Below are positions 1 to 6,851 of a stretch of DNA of 8,153 nucleotides, piece by piece. Source of the stretch: Anaerolineaceae bacterium UBA700. GTDB taxonomy: Bacteria > Chloroflexota > Anaerolineae > Anaerolineales > Anaerolineaceae. Location: contig DBMK01000099.1 of NCBI GenBank assembly GCA_002298885.1, forward strand, positions 1 to 8,153, read 5' to 3'. Positions within the stretch are counted from its first letter, which is position 1. Every line of letters begins with the position of its first letter. The notes beneath the pieces were generated by a model. That model was given only the letters and a program-made list of their open reading frames with translations. It did not search any database and was not told the DNA's origin. The position numbers and the translations under genes are program-made.

Positions 1-96
1 AGAATCCACGAATTTCGCTAATTTTCACGAATTGATCGGGAAAATTTGGATTTTTTCTTCCTATAATTCGTGAAATTCGTGCAATTCGCGGATTCT
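1..96. repeat. Long imperfect inverted repeat made of AATTCGTG-type units
   Basis: Positions 1-33 and 65-96 are imperfect inverted copies: aligned end to end they share about 28 of 32 positions with one single-base bulge, around a 31-base spacer rich in A and T. The right arm is itself built of three 9-base steps (aattcgtga at 65, aattcgtgc at 74, aattcgcgg at 83). No transposase or open reading frame is associated with it. It could be a MITE-like or REP-like dispersed element, or simply a large hairpin at the end of the upstream gene. The left edge of the window coincides with the arm, so the element may extend further. Confidence 0.7.
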
Positions 97-98
97 TT

Positions 99-124
99 AA
101 ACTGTAAACTGTGAACTGTAAACT
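99..124. repeat. Short heptamer tandem array (aaactgt)
   Basis: Three full heptamers and a partial fourth follow in register: aaactgt (99), aaactgt (106), gaactgt (113) and aaact (120). The array begins 3 bases after the inverted repeat ends and differs from it in unit and period. Its role is unknown; it may be slippage-prone intergenic DNA. Confidence 0.65.
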
Positions 125-145
125 TAAAAACTCTTTCGCAAATCA

Positions 146-176
146 TGATTAATCCCTCCAATATTTGGTGATTAAT
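146..176. repeat. Direct repeat tgattaat upstream of nifJ
   Basis: Two exact copies of tgattaat (146-153 and 169-176) are spaced 23 bases start to start, about two helical turns. The first overlaps the palindrome aatcatgatt (141-150). The pair lies about 90-120 bases before the nifJ start and might be an operator, but the DNA is AT-rich and no clear nifJ promoter was identified. Confidence 0.3.
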
Positions 177-264
177 GTAACTATCCCCTTTTAATCCGAA
201 CAAAGTAAACTGAATTGTTGAATGTCCAGACACCTGATCTCACTCTCTATACGGAGATAGAAAA

Positions 265-3200
265 ATGAAACGTACCATGATCACGATCGATGCAAATGAA
301 GCCGTCGCCTACGTAGCCTACCGGCTGAACGAGGTGATTGCCATTTATCCGATCACCCCCTCCTCCAACATGGGCGAGCATTCCGATGCCTATTCGGCGG
401 CAAAAATCCCCAACCTGTGGGGGACCGTGCCGCTGGTGACCGAAATGCAATCCGAAGGCGGCGCGGCCGGAGCTGTGCACGGTGCCTTGCAAACCGGCAG
501 CCTGACCACCACCTTCACCGCCTCGCAAGGCCTGCTCTTGATGATCCCTAACATGTTCAAGATCGCAGGCGAGCTGACCTCGACCGTCTTCCACGTCTCG
601 GCCCGCTCCCTGGCGGCCCAGGCGCTGTCCATCTTCGGCGACCATTCCGACGTGATGGCAACCCGCTCGACCGGCTTTGCCCTGCTCTCCTCGCGCTCCG
701 TCCAGGAAGCGCACGACATGGCGCTGATCGCCACCGCGGCGACCCTGAAAGCCCGCGTGCCCTTCGTGCACTTCTTCGATGGCTTCCGCACTTCGCACGA
801 GGTCAACAAGATCGAGCTGCTGACCGAGGACGACATGCGCGCCATGATCGATATGGACCTGGTCAACGCCCACCGCGCCCGGGCCCTCTCTCCCGAACAT
901 CCCGTACTGCGCGGCACCGCCCAGAACCCGGATGTTTACTTCCAGGCGCGTGAGACCAGCAACCCGTATTACAAAGCCACGCCGGCCATCGTCCAGGAAG
1001 CTATGGACAAGTTCGCCGGGATCAGCGGGCGTCAGTACCGCCTGTTCGACTACGCCGGGGCGAAGGATGCCGACCGCGTCATCGTGGTCATGGGCTCCGG
1101 CGCCGAAACAGCCGAGGAGACCGCCCTGTACCTCAACAAACAGGGTGAAAAATTGGGCGTGGTGACCGTACACCTGTTCCAGCCCTTCTCGGTAGAGCAC
1201 TTCGTCAAGGCGCTGCCGGCGACAGTCAAGAAGATCGCCGTGCTGGATCGCACCAAGGAACCCGGCTCGTTGGGCGAGCCGCTCTACCAGGACGTGGTCA
1301 CCGCCATCAGCGAAGGATTCAACAGCGGCATGACCCAGTTCAAGACACTGCCGGTCATCACCGGCGGGCGCTACGGTCTGTCATCGAAGGAATTTACCCC
1401 GGCCATGGTCAAGGCCATCTTCGAGGAGCTCAAGAAGGACGCCCCCAAGAACCATTTCACCATCGGCATCAACGACGACGTCACCCATTCCAGCCTGGAC
1501 TACGACCCGAGCTTTTCGATCAGCTCGCCGGATACGGTACGCTGCATGTTCTTCGGCGTTGGCTCGGACGGCACGGTTGGCGCCAACAAGAACTCGATCA
1601 AGATTATCGGCGAGGATACCGACAACCACGCTCAGGGCTATTTCGTTTACGACTCGAAGAAATCCGGCCAGGTGACCATTTCGCACCTGCGCTTCGGCCC
1701 GCACCCCATCCGGGCGCCCTACCTGATCGGTGAAGGCGAGGCCAATTTTGTAGCCTGCCACCAGTTCAGCTTCCTGGAACGGGTCAACATGACCAAATAT
1801 GCGGCCAAGGGCGGCGTCTTCCTGCTCAACAGCATCTACGGGCCGGACGAGGTCTGGGCTCACCTGCCGCAGGAAGTGCAGACGGACATTATTGCTAAGA
1901 AACTGCGTTTCTTTGTCATCGACGGATACGAAGTGGCCCACAAGACCGGTATGGGCGGTCGGGTCAACACGATCATGCAGACGGCCTTTTTCTATATCTC
2001 CAACATCCTGCCCGCCGACGAGGCCATCGCCCAGATTAAGAAATCGATCAAGAAGACCTACGGGAAACGCGGCGAAGCCGTAGTTCAGCAGAACTTCGAC
2101 GCCGTTGACGGCACGATTGCCAACCTGTTCGAAGTGAAGGTGCCTGAGAAGGCAACCTCCAAGGAAACCCGCCGCCCGGCCGTGCCGGCTGAAGCGCCCG
2201 AATTCGTCAAGAAAACCCTGGGCGCGATCATCGCCTTCGAAGGCGACGAGCTTCCGGTCAGCGCCATGCCAGTGGACGGCACCTTCCCTACCAACACGGC
2301 CCGCTGGGAAAAACGCAATCTGGCGCTGGAGATCCCGGTCTGGGAACCCTCGCTGTGCATCCAGTGTGGCAAGTGCGTTTTCGTCTGCCCCCACGCTGTC
2401 ATCCGCCAGAAGGTTTACGATCCAACCGCTTTGGCCGGCGCCCCGGCGACCTTCAAATCGCTGGACGCCAAGTACAAGGAATTCCCGGGCACCAAATACA
2501 CTATCCAGGTGGCGCCCGAAGACTGCACCGGCTGCGCCCTGTGCGTTGAAGCCTGCCCTGCCAAGGACAAATCCAACGCCAGCCGCAAGGCGCTCAACAT
2601 GGCCGACCAACTTCCGCTGCGCGAGCCCGAGAGCGTCAATTGGGAATTCTTCCTGAACCTGCCCGATCCCGACCGCACCGCGGCGGCGCCGACGACCATC
2701 AAGAACTCGCAGCTCTACACGCCTCTGTTCGAATTCTCAGGCGCCTGCTCAGGCTGCGGCGAGACGCCGTACATCAAGCTGGTCTCCCAGCTCTTCGGCG
2801 ACCGGGCGATTGTGGCCAATGCCACCGGCTGCACCTCGATCTACGGCGGCAACCTGCCCACCACTCCGTGGGCAGCCAACAAAGATGGACGCGGCCCGGC
2901 CTGGTCGAACTCGCTGTTCGAGGACAACGCCGAATTTGGCCTGGGCATGCGCCTGACGCTGGACAAGCAGGCCGAATTTGCTCGCGAGCTGCTGCCACAG
3001 TTTGGCGGCGAACTGAGCGAAGAGCTGGTCAGCGGCCTGCTGACCGCCGACCAATCCGATGAAACCGGCATCAAGGCGCAGCGCGAACGGGTGGCCGAGC
3101 TCAAGAAGCGCCTCGCCGGGAGCAAGAACCCCAAGGCGGCCATCCTGCTCGGCGTGGCCGATGCCCTGGTAAAGAAAAGCGTGTGGATCATGGGCGGCGA

Positions 3201-3840
3201 CGGCTGGGCGTACGACATCGGCTACGGCGGCCTGGACCACGTGCTGGCCTCCGGGCGCAACGTCAACGTGCTGGTGCTGGATACCGAAGTATATTCGAAT
3301 ACCGGCGGGCAGTCCTCCAAATCGACCCCACGCGCTGCGGTGGCCAAGTTCGCCGCCAACGGCAAGAATATGCCCAAGAAGGACCTGGGTCTGATCGCCA
3401 TGGCCTACGGCTACGTCTACGTGGCACATGTGGCCATGGGCTCCAGTGACGCCCAGACTCTGAAGGCCTTCCTGGAAGCCGAAGCTTACGACGGACCATC
3501 GTTGATCATCGCCTACAGCCACTGCATCAATCACGGCATCGACATGCGCAAGGGACTCGACCAACAGCGCCTGGCCGTTGCCTCGGGCATCTGGCCGCTG
3601 TACCGCTACAACCCGTCCCTGGCCGACGAAGGCAAGAACCCGCTGATAATCGACTCGAAGGACCCAAGCGTGTCGGTGCAGGACTATGCTTACAATGAGA
3701 CCCGCTACCGCATGCTGGTCCAAAGCGACGAAGCGCGGGCCGAAATGCTGATGAAGGAAGCCAAACAGGACGTTTCCAAGCGCTGGGAGCTCTACAAACA
3801 GATGGCGGCTATCCAGTATAAAGCCCCGGACGAACAGTAG
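265..3840 (+). CDS. nifJ: Pyruvate:ferredoxin (flavodoxin) oxidoreductase, single-chain
   Basis: This cytoplasmic enzyme oxidises pyruvate with CoA to acetyl-CoA and CO2, passing electrons to ferredoxin or flavodoxin; the reverse reaction also occurs in some anaerobes. The 1191-residue length is normal for the homodimeric one-chain family. In order: N-terminal domain with YPITPSS (28-34), Glu64 in the EMQSEGG stretch, and Arg114 in HVSARS. By my recollection these match the catalytic Thr31, Glu64 and Arg114 of the Desulfovibrio africanus enzyme. Then come the transketolase C-like domain (VIVVMGSGAE, about 272-400), the gamma-type domain (FFGVGSDGTVGANK, about 430-630), and two 4Fe-4S clusters (C698, C701, C704, C708; C754, C757, C760, C764). 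The thiamine-diphosphate domain has GDG at 978-980 and N1012, with proximal-cluster cysteines C828, C831, C856 and C1087. No key residue is missing. The ATG is supported by GGAG at 253-256, 8 bases upstream. First gene of a two-gene operon. Confidence 0.97.
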   Translation: MKRTMITIDANEAVAYVAYRLNEVIAIYPITPSSNMGEHSDAYSAAKIPNLWGTVPLVTEMQSEGGAAGAVHGALQTGSLTTTFTASQGLLLMIPNMFKIAGELTSTVFHVSARSLAAQALSIFGDHSDVMATRSTGFALLSSRSVQEAHDMALIATAATLKARVPFVHFFDGFRTSHEVNKIELLTEDDMRAMIDMDLVNAHRARALSPEHPVLRGTAQNPDVYFQARETSNPYYKATPAIVQEAMDKFAGISGRQYRLFDYAGAKDADRVIVVMGSGAETAEETALYLNKQGEKLGVVTVHLFQPFSVEHFVKALPATVKKIAVLDRTKEPGSLGEPLYQDVVTAISEGFNSGMTQFKTLPVITGGRYGLSSKEFTPAMVKAIFEELKKDAPKNHFTIGINDDVTHSSLDYDPSFSISSPDTVRCMFFGVGSDGTVGANKNSIKIIGEDTDNHAQGYFVYDSKKSGQVTISHLRFGPHPIRAPYLIGEGEANFVACHQFSFLERVNMTKYAAKGGVFLLNSIYGPDEVWAHLPQEVQTDIIAKKLRFFVIDGYEVAHKTGMGGRVNTIMQTAFFYISNILPADEAIAQIKKSIKKTYGKRGEAVVQQNFDAVDGTIANLFEVKVPEKATSKETRRPAVPAEAPEFVKKTLGAIIAFEGDELPVSAMPVDGTFPTNTARWEKRNLALEIPVWEPSLCIQCGKCVFVCPHAVIRQKVYDPTALAGAPATFKSLDAKYKEFPGTKYTIQVAPEDCTGCALCVEACPAKDKSNASRKALNMADQLPLREPESVNWEFFLNLPDPDRTAAAPTTIKNSQLYTPLFEFSGACSGCGETPYIKLVSQLFGDRAIVANATGCTSIYGGNLPTTPWAANKDGRGPAWSNSLFEDNAEFGLGMRLTLDKQAEFARELLPQFGGELSEELVSGLLTADQSDETGIKAQRERVAELKKRLAGSKNPKAAILLGVADALVKKSVWIMGGDGWAYDIGYGGLDHVLASGRNVNVLVLDTEVYSNTGGQSSKSTPRAAVAKFAANGKNMPKKDLGLIAMAYGYVYVAHVAMGSSDAQTLKAFLEAEAYDGPSLIIAYSHCINHGIDMRKGLDQQRLAVASGIWPLYRYNPSLADEGKNPLIIDSKDPSVSVQDYAYNETRYRMLVQSDEARAEMLMKEAKQDVSKRWELYKQMAAIQYKAPDEQ

Positions 3841-3849
3841 GAGGTTAAC

Positions 3850-4851
3850 ATGCCCGAACTGAATACGACTTACCTCGGTTTACACCTGAAGAACCCCGTT
3901 GTGGCTTCGGCCTCGCCCCTGTCCAAGAAACTGGACTCGGTAAAGCGGCTGGAAGATGCCGGCATCAGCGCACTGGTGATGTACTCGCTATTCGAGGAAC
4001 AAATCGTGCATGAAAGCCTGGCACTGAACTACTTCCTCGATCGTGGCACCGAGTCGTTTGCCGAGTCGCTGACTTATTTCCCCGACCTGGACCACTACAA
4101 CGTGAGCGGCGAGGGATACCTGGAACTGATCCAGAAGATCAAGGCCTCGGTCAATATTCCCATCATCGGCAGTCTCAATGGCTACACCCCCGGAGGCTGG
4201 ATCGAATACGCCAAAAAGATCGAACAGGCCGGAGCGGATGCGCTCGAGCTGAACATGTATGCCGTGGCTACCGACCCTCTGCAGACCAGCCAGGACCTGG
4301 AACAATCCTACGTCGACCTGGTGGCCGACGTGCACAAGCAGATCCACATCCCGCTGGCAATCAAGCTGAGCCCGTATTTCACGTCTCTGCCGAACCTGGC
4401 TGCCCGCCTGGTCAAGGCCGGGGCGAGCGGTCTGGTGCTGTTCAACCGCTTCCTGCAGCCGGATATCGACATCGAGACGCTGGAAGTGAATCCGCAGGCC
4501 CATCTGAGCACACAGGATGAGCTGCGCCTGCCGCTGCGCTGGATCGCCATCCTGTTCGGGCGGATCGAAGCCGACCTGGCCCTGACCAGCGGCGCCCATT
4601 CCGGCGAGGACGTGATCAAAGCCTGCATGGCCGGCGCCAACTGCGCCATGCTGGCCTCCGAGCTGATCGCCAAAGGCCCCGGGCGCGTCCCGGAGATCCT
4701 GGGCGAGATGACCCGCTGGATGGAGGAATTCGAGTACGACTCGATCAACCAGATGCGCGGCAGCATGAGCCAGAAGTCGGTGCCCGATCCGGCGGCCTTC
4801 GAGCGAGCGAATTATATGAAGGCGCTGCAAAGTTTCGATAACCGCTTCTAA
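3850..4851 (+). CDS. Dihydroorotate dehydrogenase-like FMN protein, operon partner of nifJ
   Basis: The 333-residue protein is a probable cytoplasmic FMN-binding TIM barrel of the dihydroorotate dehydrogenase superfamily. Visible elements are the opening [19 protein letters not shown] (first barrel strand and flavin loop), GSLNGY (107-112), ELNMYA (133-138), AIKLSP with K172, and [19 protein letters not shown] (from 246), which resembles the FMN-phosphate loop. True dihydroorotate dehydrogenases usually carry an N-x-S-x-P-N type stretch after ELN; here it reads NMYAVATDP, so that signature is absent. Pyrimidine synthesis is therefore doubtful. Its ATG lies 9 bases after the nifJ stop. The Shine-Dalgarno AGGAGG (3839-3844) overlaps that stop codon, so co-transcription and coupled translation with nifJ are likely. 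From memory, proteins annotated dihydroorotate dehydrogenase-like occur next to nifJ in other phyla. The substrate is unknown. Confidence 0.9.
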   Translation: MPELNTTYLGLHLKNPVVASASPLSKKLDSVKRLEDAGISALVMYSLFEEQIVHESLALNYFLDRGTESFAESLTYFPDLDHYNVSGEGYLELIQKIKASVNIPIIGSLNGYTPGGWIEYAKKIEQAGADALELNMYAVATDPLQTSQDLEQSYVDLVADVHKQIHIPLAIKLSPYFTSLPNLAARLVKAGASGLVLFNRFLQPDIDIETLEVNPQAHLSTQDELRLPLRWIAILFGRIEADLALTSGAHSGEDVIKACMAGANCAMLASELIAKGPGRVPEILGEMTRWMEEFEYDSINQMRGSMSQKSVPDPAAFERANYMKALQSFDNRF

Positions 4852-4868
4852 TTAATTTGTTCACCAGG

Positions 4869-4906
4869 AAACTTCCGAAGTCTTCAAAGACTTCGGAAGT
4901 TTTTTT
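4869..4906 (+). terminator. Intrinsic terminator of the nifJ operon
   Basis: A perfect 15-bp stem (arms 4869-4883 and 4888-4902, tetraloop tcaa) is followed by a run of seven T (4900-4906). It lies 17 bases after the stop codon of the flavoprotein gene. The other strand has only a three-base U run after the hairpin, so it acts mainly on plus-strand transcripts. The same sequence recurs inverted at 6084-6121. Confidence 0.93.
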
Positions 4907-4918
4907 AAACTGTTGGTT

Positions 4919-4924
4919 TATAAT
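4919..4924 (+). promoter_or_regulatory. Candidate -10 box for the lipoprotein gene (leaderless?)
   Basis: A perfect TATAAT lies 12 bases before the ATG at 4937. The -35 position (4896-4901, gaagtt) falls inside the preceding terminator hairpin and is a poor match. Initiation about 7 bases downstream of the box would leave an mRNA leader of only about 6 bases, with no Shine-Dalgarno. In AT-rich DNA such a box can arise by chance. Confidence 0.45.
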
Positions 4925-4936
4925 AAAATATACAAA

Positions 4937-6010
4937 ATGAAAAGAATATTAGGGGCGTTCATTCTATTCTTCATACTGACTGCCTGCAATTCACAGGCAA
5001 CTCAAACTGGATTAAATTCGACCCCATCACAATCTTTTCCACCAACAAGAAGCATCACGGCCACCCAAAGACCTCACATAACGCCATCTGTCACATTGAC
5101 ATCGGCTGTAAGGACAGGTACAAGTAAAAACACACCCAAGTCAACACAGAGCGCCACGCCGGAGCCAACACCAATTCAGACTAAGTTACATGCCTCTATT
5201 TTTGATACGCCTGACCCTAATGGAATAGCACCGATATATTCAACAGTTGAATCACCGGATGGTAAATGGAGGATTGAGTTCCACTCAGATTTTATTTCCA
5301 TGAATTATTTGATGATTTTTTCAAAGGATAGCAGCACTCAATGGCGAATCAACGAATTTACCGTTAATGATGGTGGTGGCTACCGTCAAATCGATTATCG
5401 GTCGCCAATATGGTCTCTCGATGGCAATTACGTATATATGCCCATCGGTACTCGCAAGGATGGTTGGGGACTCCAGTATATAGATGGGGAAGGAATGGAT
5501 CGCTTAAACCTGAAATCTGGAGAAATTACTCGAGTTTTCGGGGAAAAGGATGCACTATATAGTTACACGTTGTCCCATGACCAGTCAACACTGGCTTTTA
5601 TAGAACTAGGTGTTCTCCCTCCTCTTCAGATTGTCCTGCTTGATATGCGCAGTGGCGAAAAACGAGTTATGGATTTGGATCAAGATTTCAAACTAGCTGG
5701 ATGGATCAGATGGTCTCCAGACAGTCAGAAATTTATTTTCGTAGCGACTCAAGATGATATCAGGGAATTCGGTTACAGTTATTTTTTAGTTGACACACAC
5801 AGCAATCTTCTGGATGCTCGTAAAATTCTTTCCAGCAAAGAAAGGTTATATTTATCCCAATGGTATATCAATAAAGGTGTTCTGGTAGTACATGAAGGGA
5901 ATAACAAATATAAATGGAGCTGGTTGAATCCGGAAACTGGAAATCTCCTTGAAGCTAAGGAATGTGCTACAGCTCAATTTCAATGCAATCTAGATTTGTC
6001 CAATGAATGA
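4937..6010 (+). CDS. Lipoprotein with Ser/Thr/Pro linker and beta-propeller-like domain
   Basis: The ATG at 4937 gives 357 residues starting MKRILGAFILFFILTAC, a classic lipoprotein signal peptide: basic n-region, hydrophobic core and lipobox LTAC with the lipidated cysteine at 17. An in-frame TTG at 4913 would add eight residues ahead of the signal and is less likely. Residues 18-85 are a Ser/Thr/Pro-rich linker (TPEPTP near 74-79), expected to be extracytoplasmic. From about 101 on, repeated blades resembling TolB/PD40 propellers are visible: VESPDGKWRIEF (104), SPIWSLDGNYVYM (156), YTLSHDQSTLAFIE (210) and IRWSPDSQKFIFVA (257). The function is unknown; a sensing or binding role at the cell surface is an inference. 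The gene is markedly AT-richer than both neighbouring units and lies between inverted copies of one terminator hairpin. No Shine-Dalgarno is visible. Confidence 0.85.
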   Translation: MKRILGAFILFFILTACNSQATQTGLNSTPSQSFPPTRSITATQRPHITPSVTLTSAVRTGTSKNTPKSTQSATPEPTPIQTKLHASIFDTPDPNGIAPIYSTVESPDGKWRIEFHSDFISMNYLMIFSKDSSTQWRINEFTVNDGGGYRQIDYRSPIWSLDGNYVYMPIGTRKDGWGLQYIDGEGMDRLNLKSGEITRVFGEKDALYSYTLSHDQSTLAFIELGVLPPLQIVLLDMRSGEKRVMDLDQDFKLAGWIRWSPDSQKFIFVATQDDIREFGYSYFLVDTHSNLLDARKILSSKERLYLSQWYINKGVLVVHEGNNKYKWSWLNPETGNLLEAKECATAQFQCNLDLSNE

Positions 6011-6083
6011 GATAAATTCCTATTTCTTAAAATTGAAAAGGATGCAAAACCCCCACATATATGGCCGCATTGAACTCAAGGAC

Positions 6084-6119
6084 AAAAAAACTTCCGAAGT
6101 CCTAAAGACTTCGGAAGTT
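6084..6119 (-). terminator. Intrinsic terminator of the rpsU-infA unit
   Basis: A perfect 13-bp stem (arms 6107-6119 and 6089-6101, loop of five bases) is followed on the minus strand by seven U (read from the A run 6084-6090). It lies 16 bases past the infA stop codon. The plus-strand side has no T run, so it is a poor terminator for the lipoprotein gene, for which no other terminator is visible. Confidence 0.92.
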
Positions 6120-6135
6120 CCTTATAATTCCGGGC

Positions 6136-6393
6136 CTAAACTTCGGGCTCTTCGGCGCCGAATTCGTTCGGTTTCTTGGACCGGTAGACGATGCGGCCGC
6201 GAGTCAGGTCGTAGGGAGACATCTCCACCCGCACGTGGTCGCCCAGCAGGATGCGGATGTAATACTTGCGCATCCGGCCGGATAAATAAGCCAGGACGTT
6301 GGCTCCATTATCCAGGCGAACCCGAAACTGCGTACCGGGCAGGGCCTCAACGATCGTTCCTTCAACCTGAATCTTATCTTCTTCTTTCGCCAT
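6136..6393 (-). CDS. infA: Translation initiation factor IF-1
   Basis: IF-1 binds the 30S ribosomal A site during initiation and works with IF-2 and IF-3. The 85-residue product carries the whole S1-like OB fold: [16 protein letters not shown] (10-25), [17 protein letters not shown] (36-52) and the strongly conserved [13 protein letters not shown] (59-71). Common family members are about 72 residues. Here an acidic tail of about 13 residues ([13 protein letters not shown]) follows the fold, and the usual HISGKMR is YLSGRMR. The ATG at 6393 has GGAGG at 6405-6401, 7 bases upstream. It follows rpsU by 65 bases on the same strand, with no promoter or terminator visible between them, so the two are probably one transcript. 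Confidence 0.97.
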   Translation of the reverse strand: MAKEEDKIQVEGTIVEALPGTQFRVRLDNGANVLAYLSGRMRKYYIRILLGDHVRVEMSPYDLTRGRIVYRSKKPNEFGAEEPEV

Positions 6394-6458
6394 GCGAAAA
6401 CCTCCAAAAACCTGCGGTCAAAAAGGGGATAGGCCTCGGTAAGCGCAGTACGGATGGA

Positions 6459-6659
6459 TTATTCCATCAACTTGCTGAACTGGCGGCGCTTAATCCGGCG
6501 GATCGCCTTTTTCTTTTCCACTCGACGCAGCTCACTCTTGGAAATGAACCAGCGCTTGCGGCGCACAGTGCTCAGTACACCACTCTTTACGACTTTCTTA
6601 CGAAAGCGCTTGAGCAGTTGCTCCTGCGACTCATTGGGACGTAAAATCACTGCTGGCAC
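6459..6659 (-). CDS. rpsU: 30S ribosomal protein S21
   Basis: S21 is a small basic protein of the 30S subunit, located near the 3' end of 16S rRNA and involved in initiation. The 66-residue product starts PAVILRPNESQEQLLKRF, followed by KSGVLSTVRRKRWF and a very basic C-terminal helix (KKKAIRRIKRRQ), the usual S21 pattern. The start is GTG at 6659. GGAGG at 6672-6668 lies 8 bases upstream, and the protein then begins like family members. The longer frame from 6713 would begin inside the terminator U-tract of the leader, and an ATG at 6674 overlaps the Shine-Dalgarno itself, so both are rejected. It is the first gene of the rpsU-infA unit, behind a promoter and an attenuator-like leader. Confidence 0.95.
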   Translation of the reverse strand: MPAVILRPNESQEQLLKRFRKKVVKSGVLSTVRRKRWFISKSELRRVEKKKAIRRIKRRQFSKLME

Positions 6660-6702
6660 TCTGTTCACCTCCATTCTTGCCCGGTATAAGGAAAGGGCGC
6701 AT

Positions 6703-6744
6703 AAAAAAAACAAAACCTGGCTCGCGGGACCAGCGTCAGCCAGG
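6703..6744 (-). terminator. Intrinsic terminator inside the rpsU leader (attenuator)
   Basis: On the minus strand CCUGGCU (6744-6738) pairs with AGCCAGG (6722-6716). A further CGC/GCG (6735-6733 with 6725-6723) stacks inside after a two-base bulge, giving 10 bp and a seven-base loop. It is followed by UUUUG and eight U (6715-6703). It ends 31 bases before the rpsU Shine-Dalgarno, so it would stop transcription before rpsU unless prevented. It could alternatively end a free small RNA of about 150 nt. Confidence 0.85.
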
Positions 6745-6797
6745 GCTCAGGCAACAGTATGGTGATTCACTCTGCGCAACCTGAAGTGTCCCGCGAA
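6721..6797 (-). promoter_or_regulatory. Candidate antiterminator helix of the rpsU leader
   Basis: CGCGGGAC (6795-6788) is perfectly complementary to GUCCCGCG (6730-6723); a U-A and a U-G pair (6797-6796 with 6722-6721) extend it to 10 bp. The downstream partner is the loop, inner stem and first two bases of the descending arm of the leader terminator. The two structures cross, so they cannot both form as nested helices. Inside the enclosed region UCAGG (6784-6780) can pair with CCUGA (6751-6747). AGGAGG (6804-6799) lies just 5' of the competing arm and has no ATG, GTG or TTG at translation distance. Complementarity is seen; regulation is inferred. Confidence 0.55.
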
Positions 6798-6839
6798 ACC
6801 TCCTGAAAGAAATAAGCTAGAAACGCGCAAGACGATAAG

Positions 6840-6851
6840 AAGCTTACGCTT
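6840..6851 (-). other. Small GUAA-tetraloop hairpin at the start of the rpsU leader
   Basis: AAGC-GUAA-GCUU at 6851-6840 forms a 4-bp stem capped by a GNRA tetraloop, about 5 bases after the predicted transcription start. It may stabilise the 5' end or belong to a larger leader fold. It is short enough to be chance. Confidence 0.35.

Noticed and set aside
1..124. CRISPR array.
   Set aside because: Repeat units are only 7-9 bases, contiguous and without spacers, and no cas genes are nearby.
18..233. 71-residue open frame on the minus strand in the nifJ upstream region.
   Set aside because: It runs through repeat arms and low-complexity AT-rich DNA, has no family features and no convincing ribosome site.
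247..260. ctat/atag 4-bp stem enclosing the nifJ Shine-Dalgarno as a translational switch.
   Set aside because: Four AU-rich pairs with a six-base loop are too weak and likely by chance.
247..1200. Long open frames on the minus strand opposite nifJ (247-1200, 1381-2610, 2749-3723) and opposite the flavoprotein gene (3988-4830).
   Set aside because: They mirror high-GC, strongly conserved coding sequence on the plus strand, have no recognisable domains and no supporting ribosome sites.
6003..6644. 213-residue plus-strand frame overlapping the end of the lipoprotein gene.
   Set aside because: It reads through the terminator hairpin and the antisense of infA and rpsU; the composition is that of a shadow frame.
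6674..6697. GCCC/GGGC pairing just before the rpsU Shine-Dalgarno as a sequestering stem.
   Set aside because: Only 4 bp, and it leaves the Shine-Dalgarno free; not distinguishable from chance.
6747..6770. Possible seven-codon leader peptide in the rpsU leader (GTG start, M-N-H-H-T-V-A, TGA).
   Set aside because: Only a weak AGG precedes the GTG, the AGGAGG is too far away, and two adjacent histidine codons do not fit the downstream genes. It is worth checking only if conserved.
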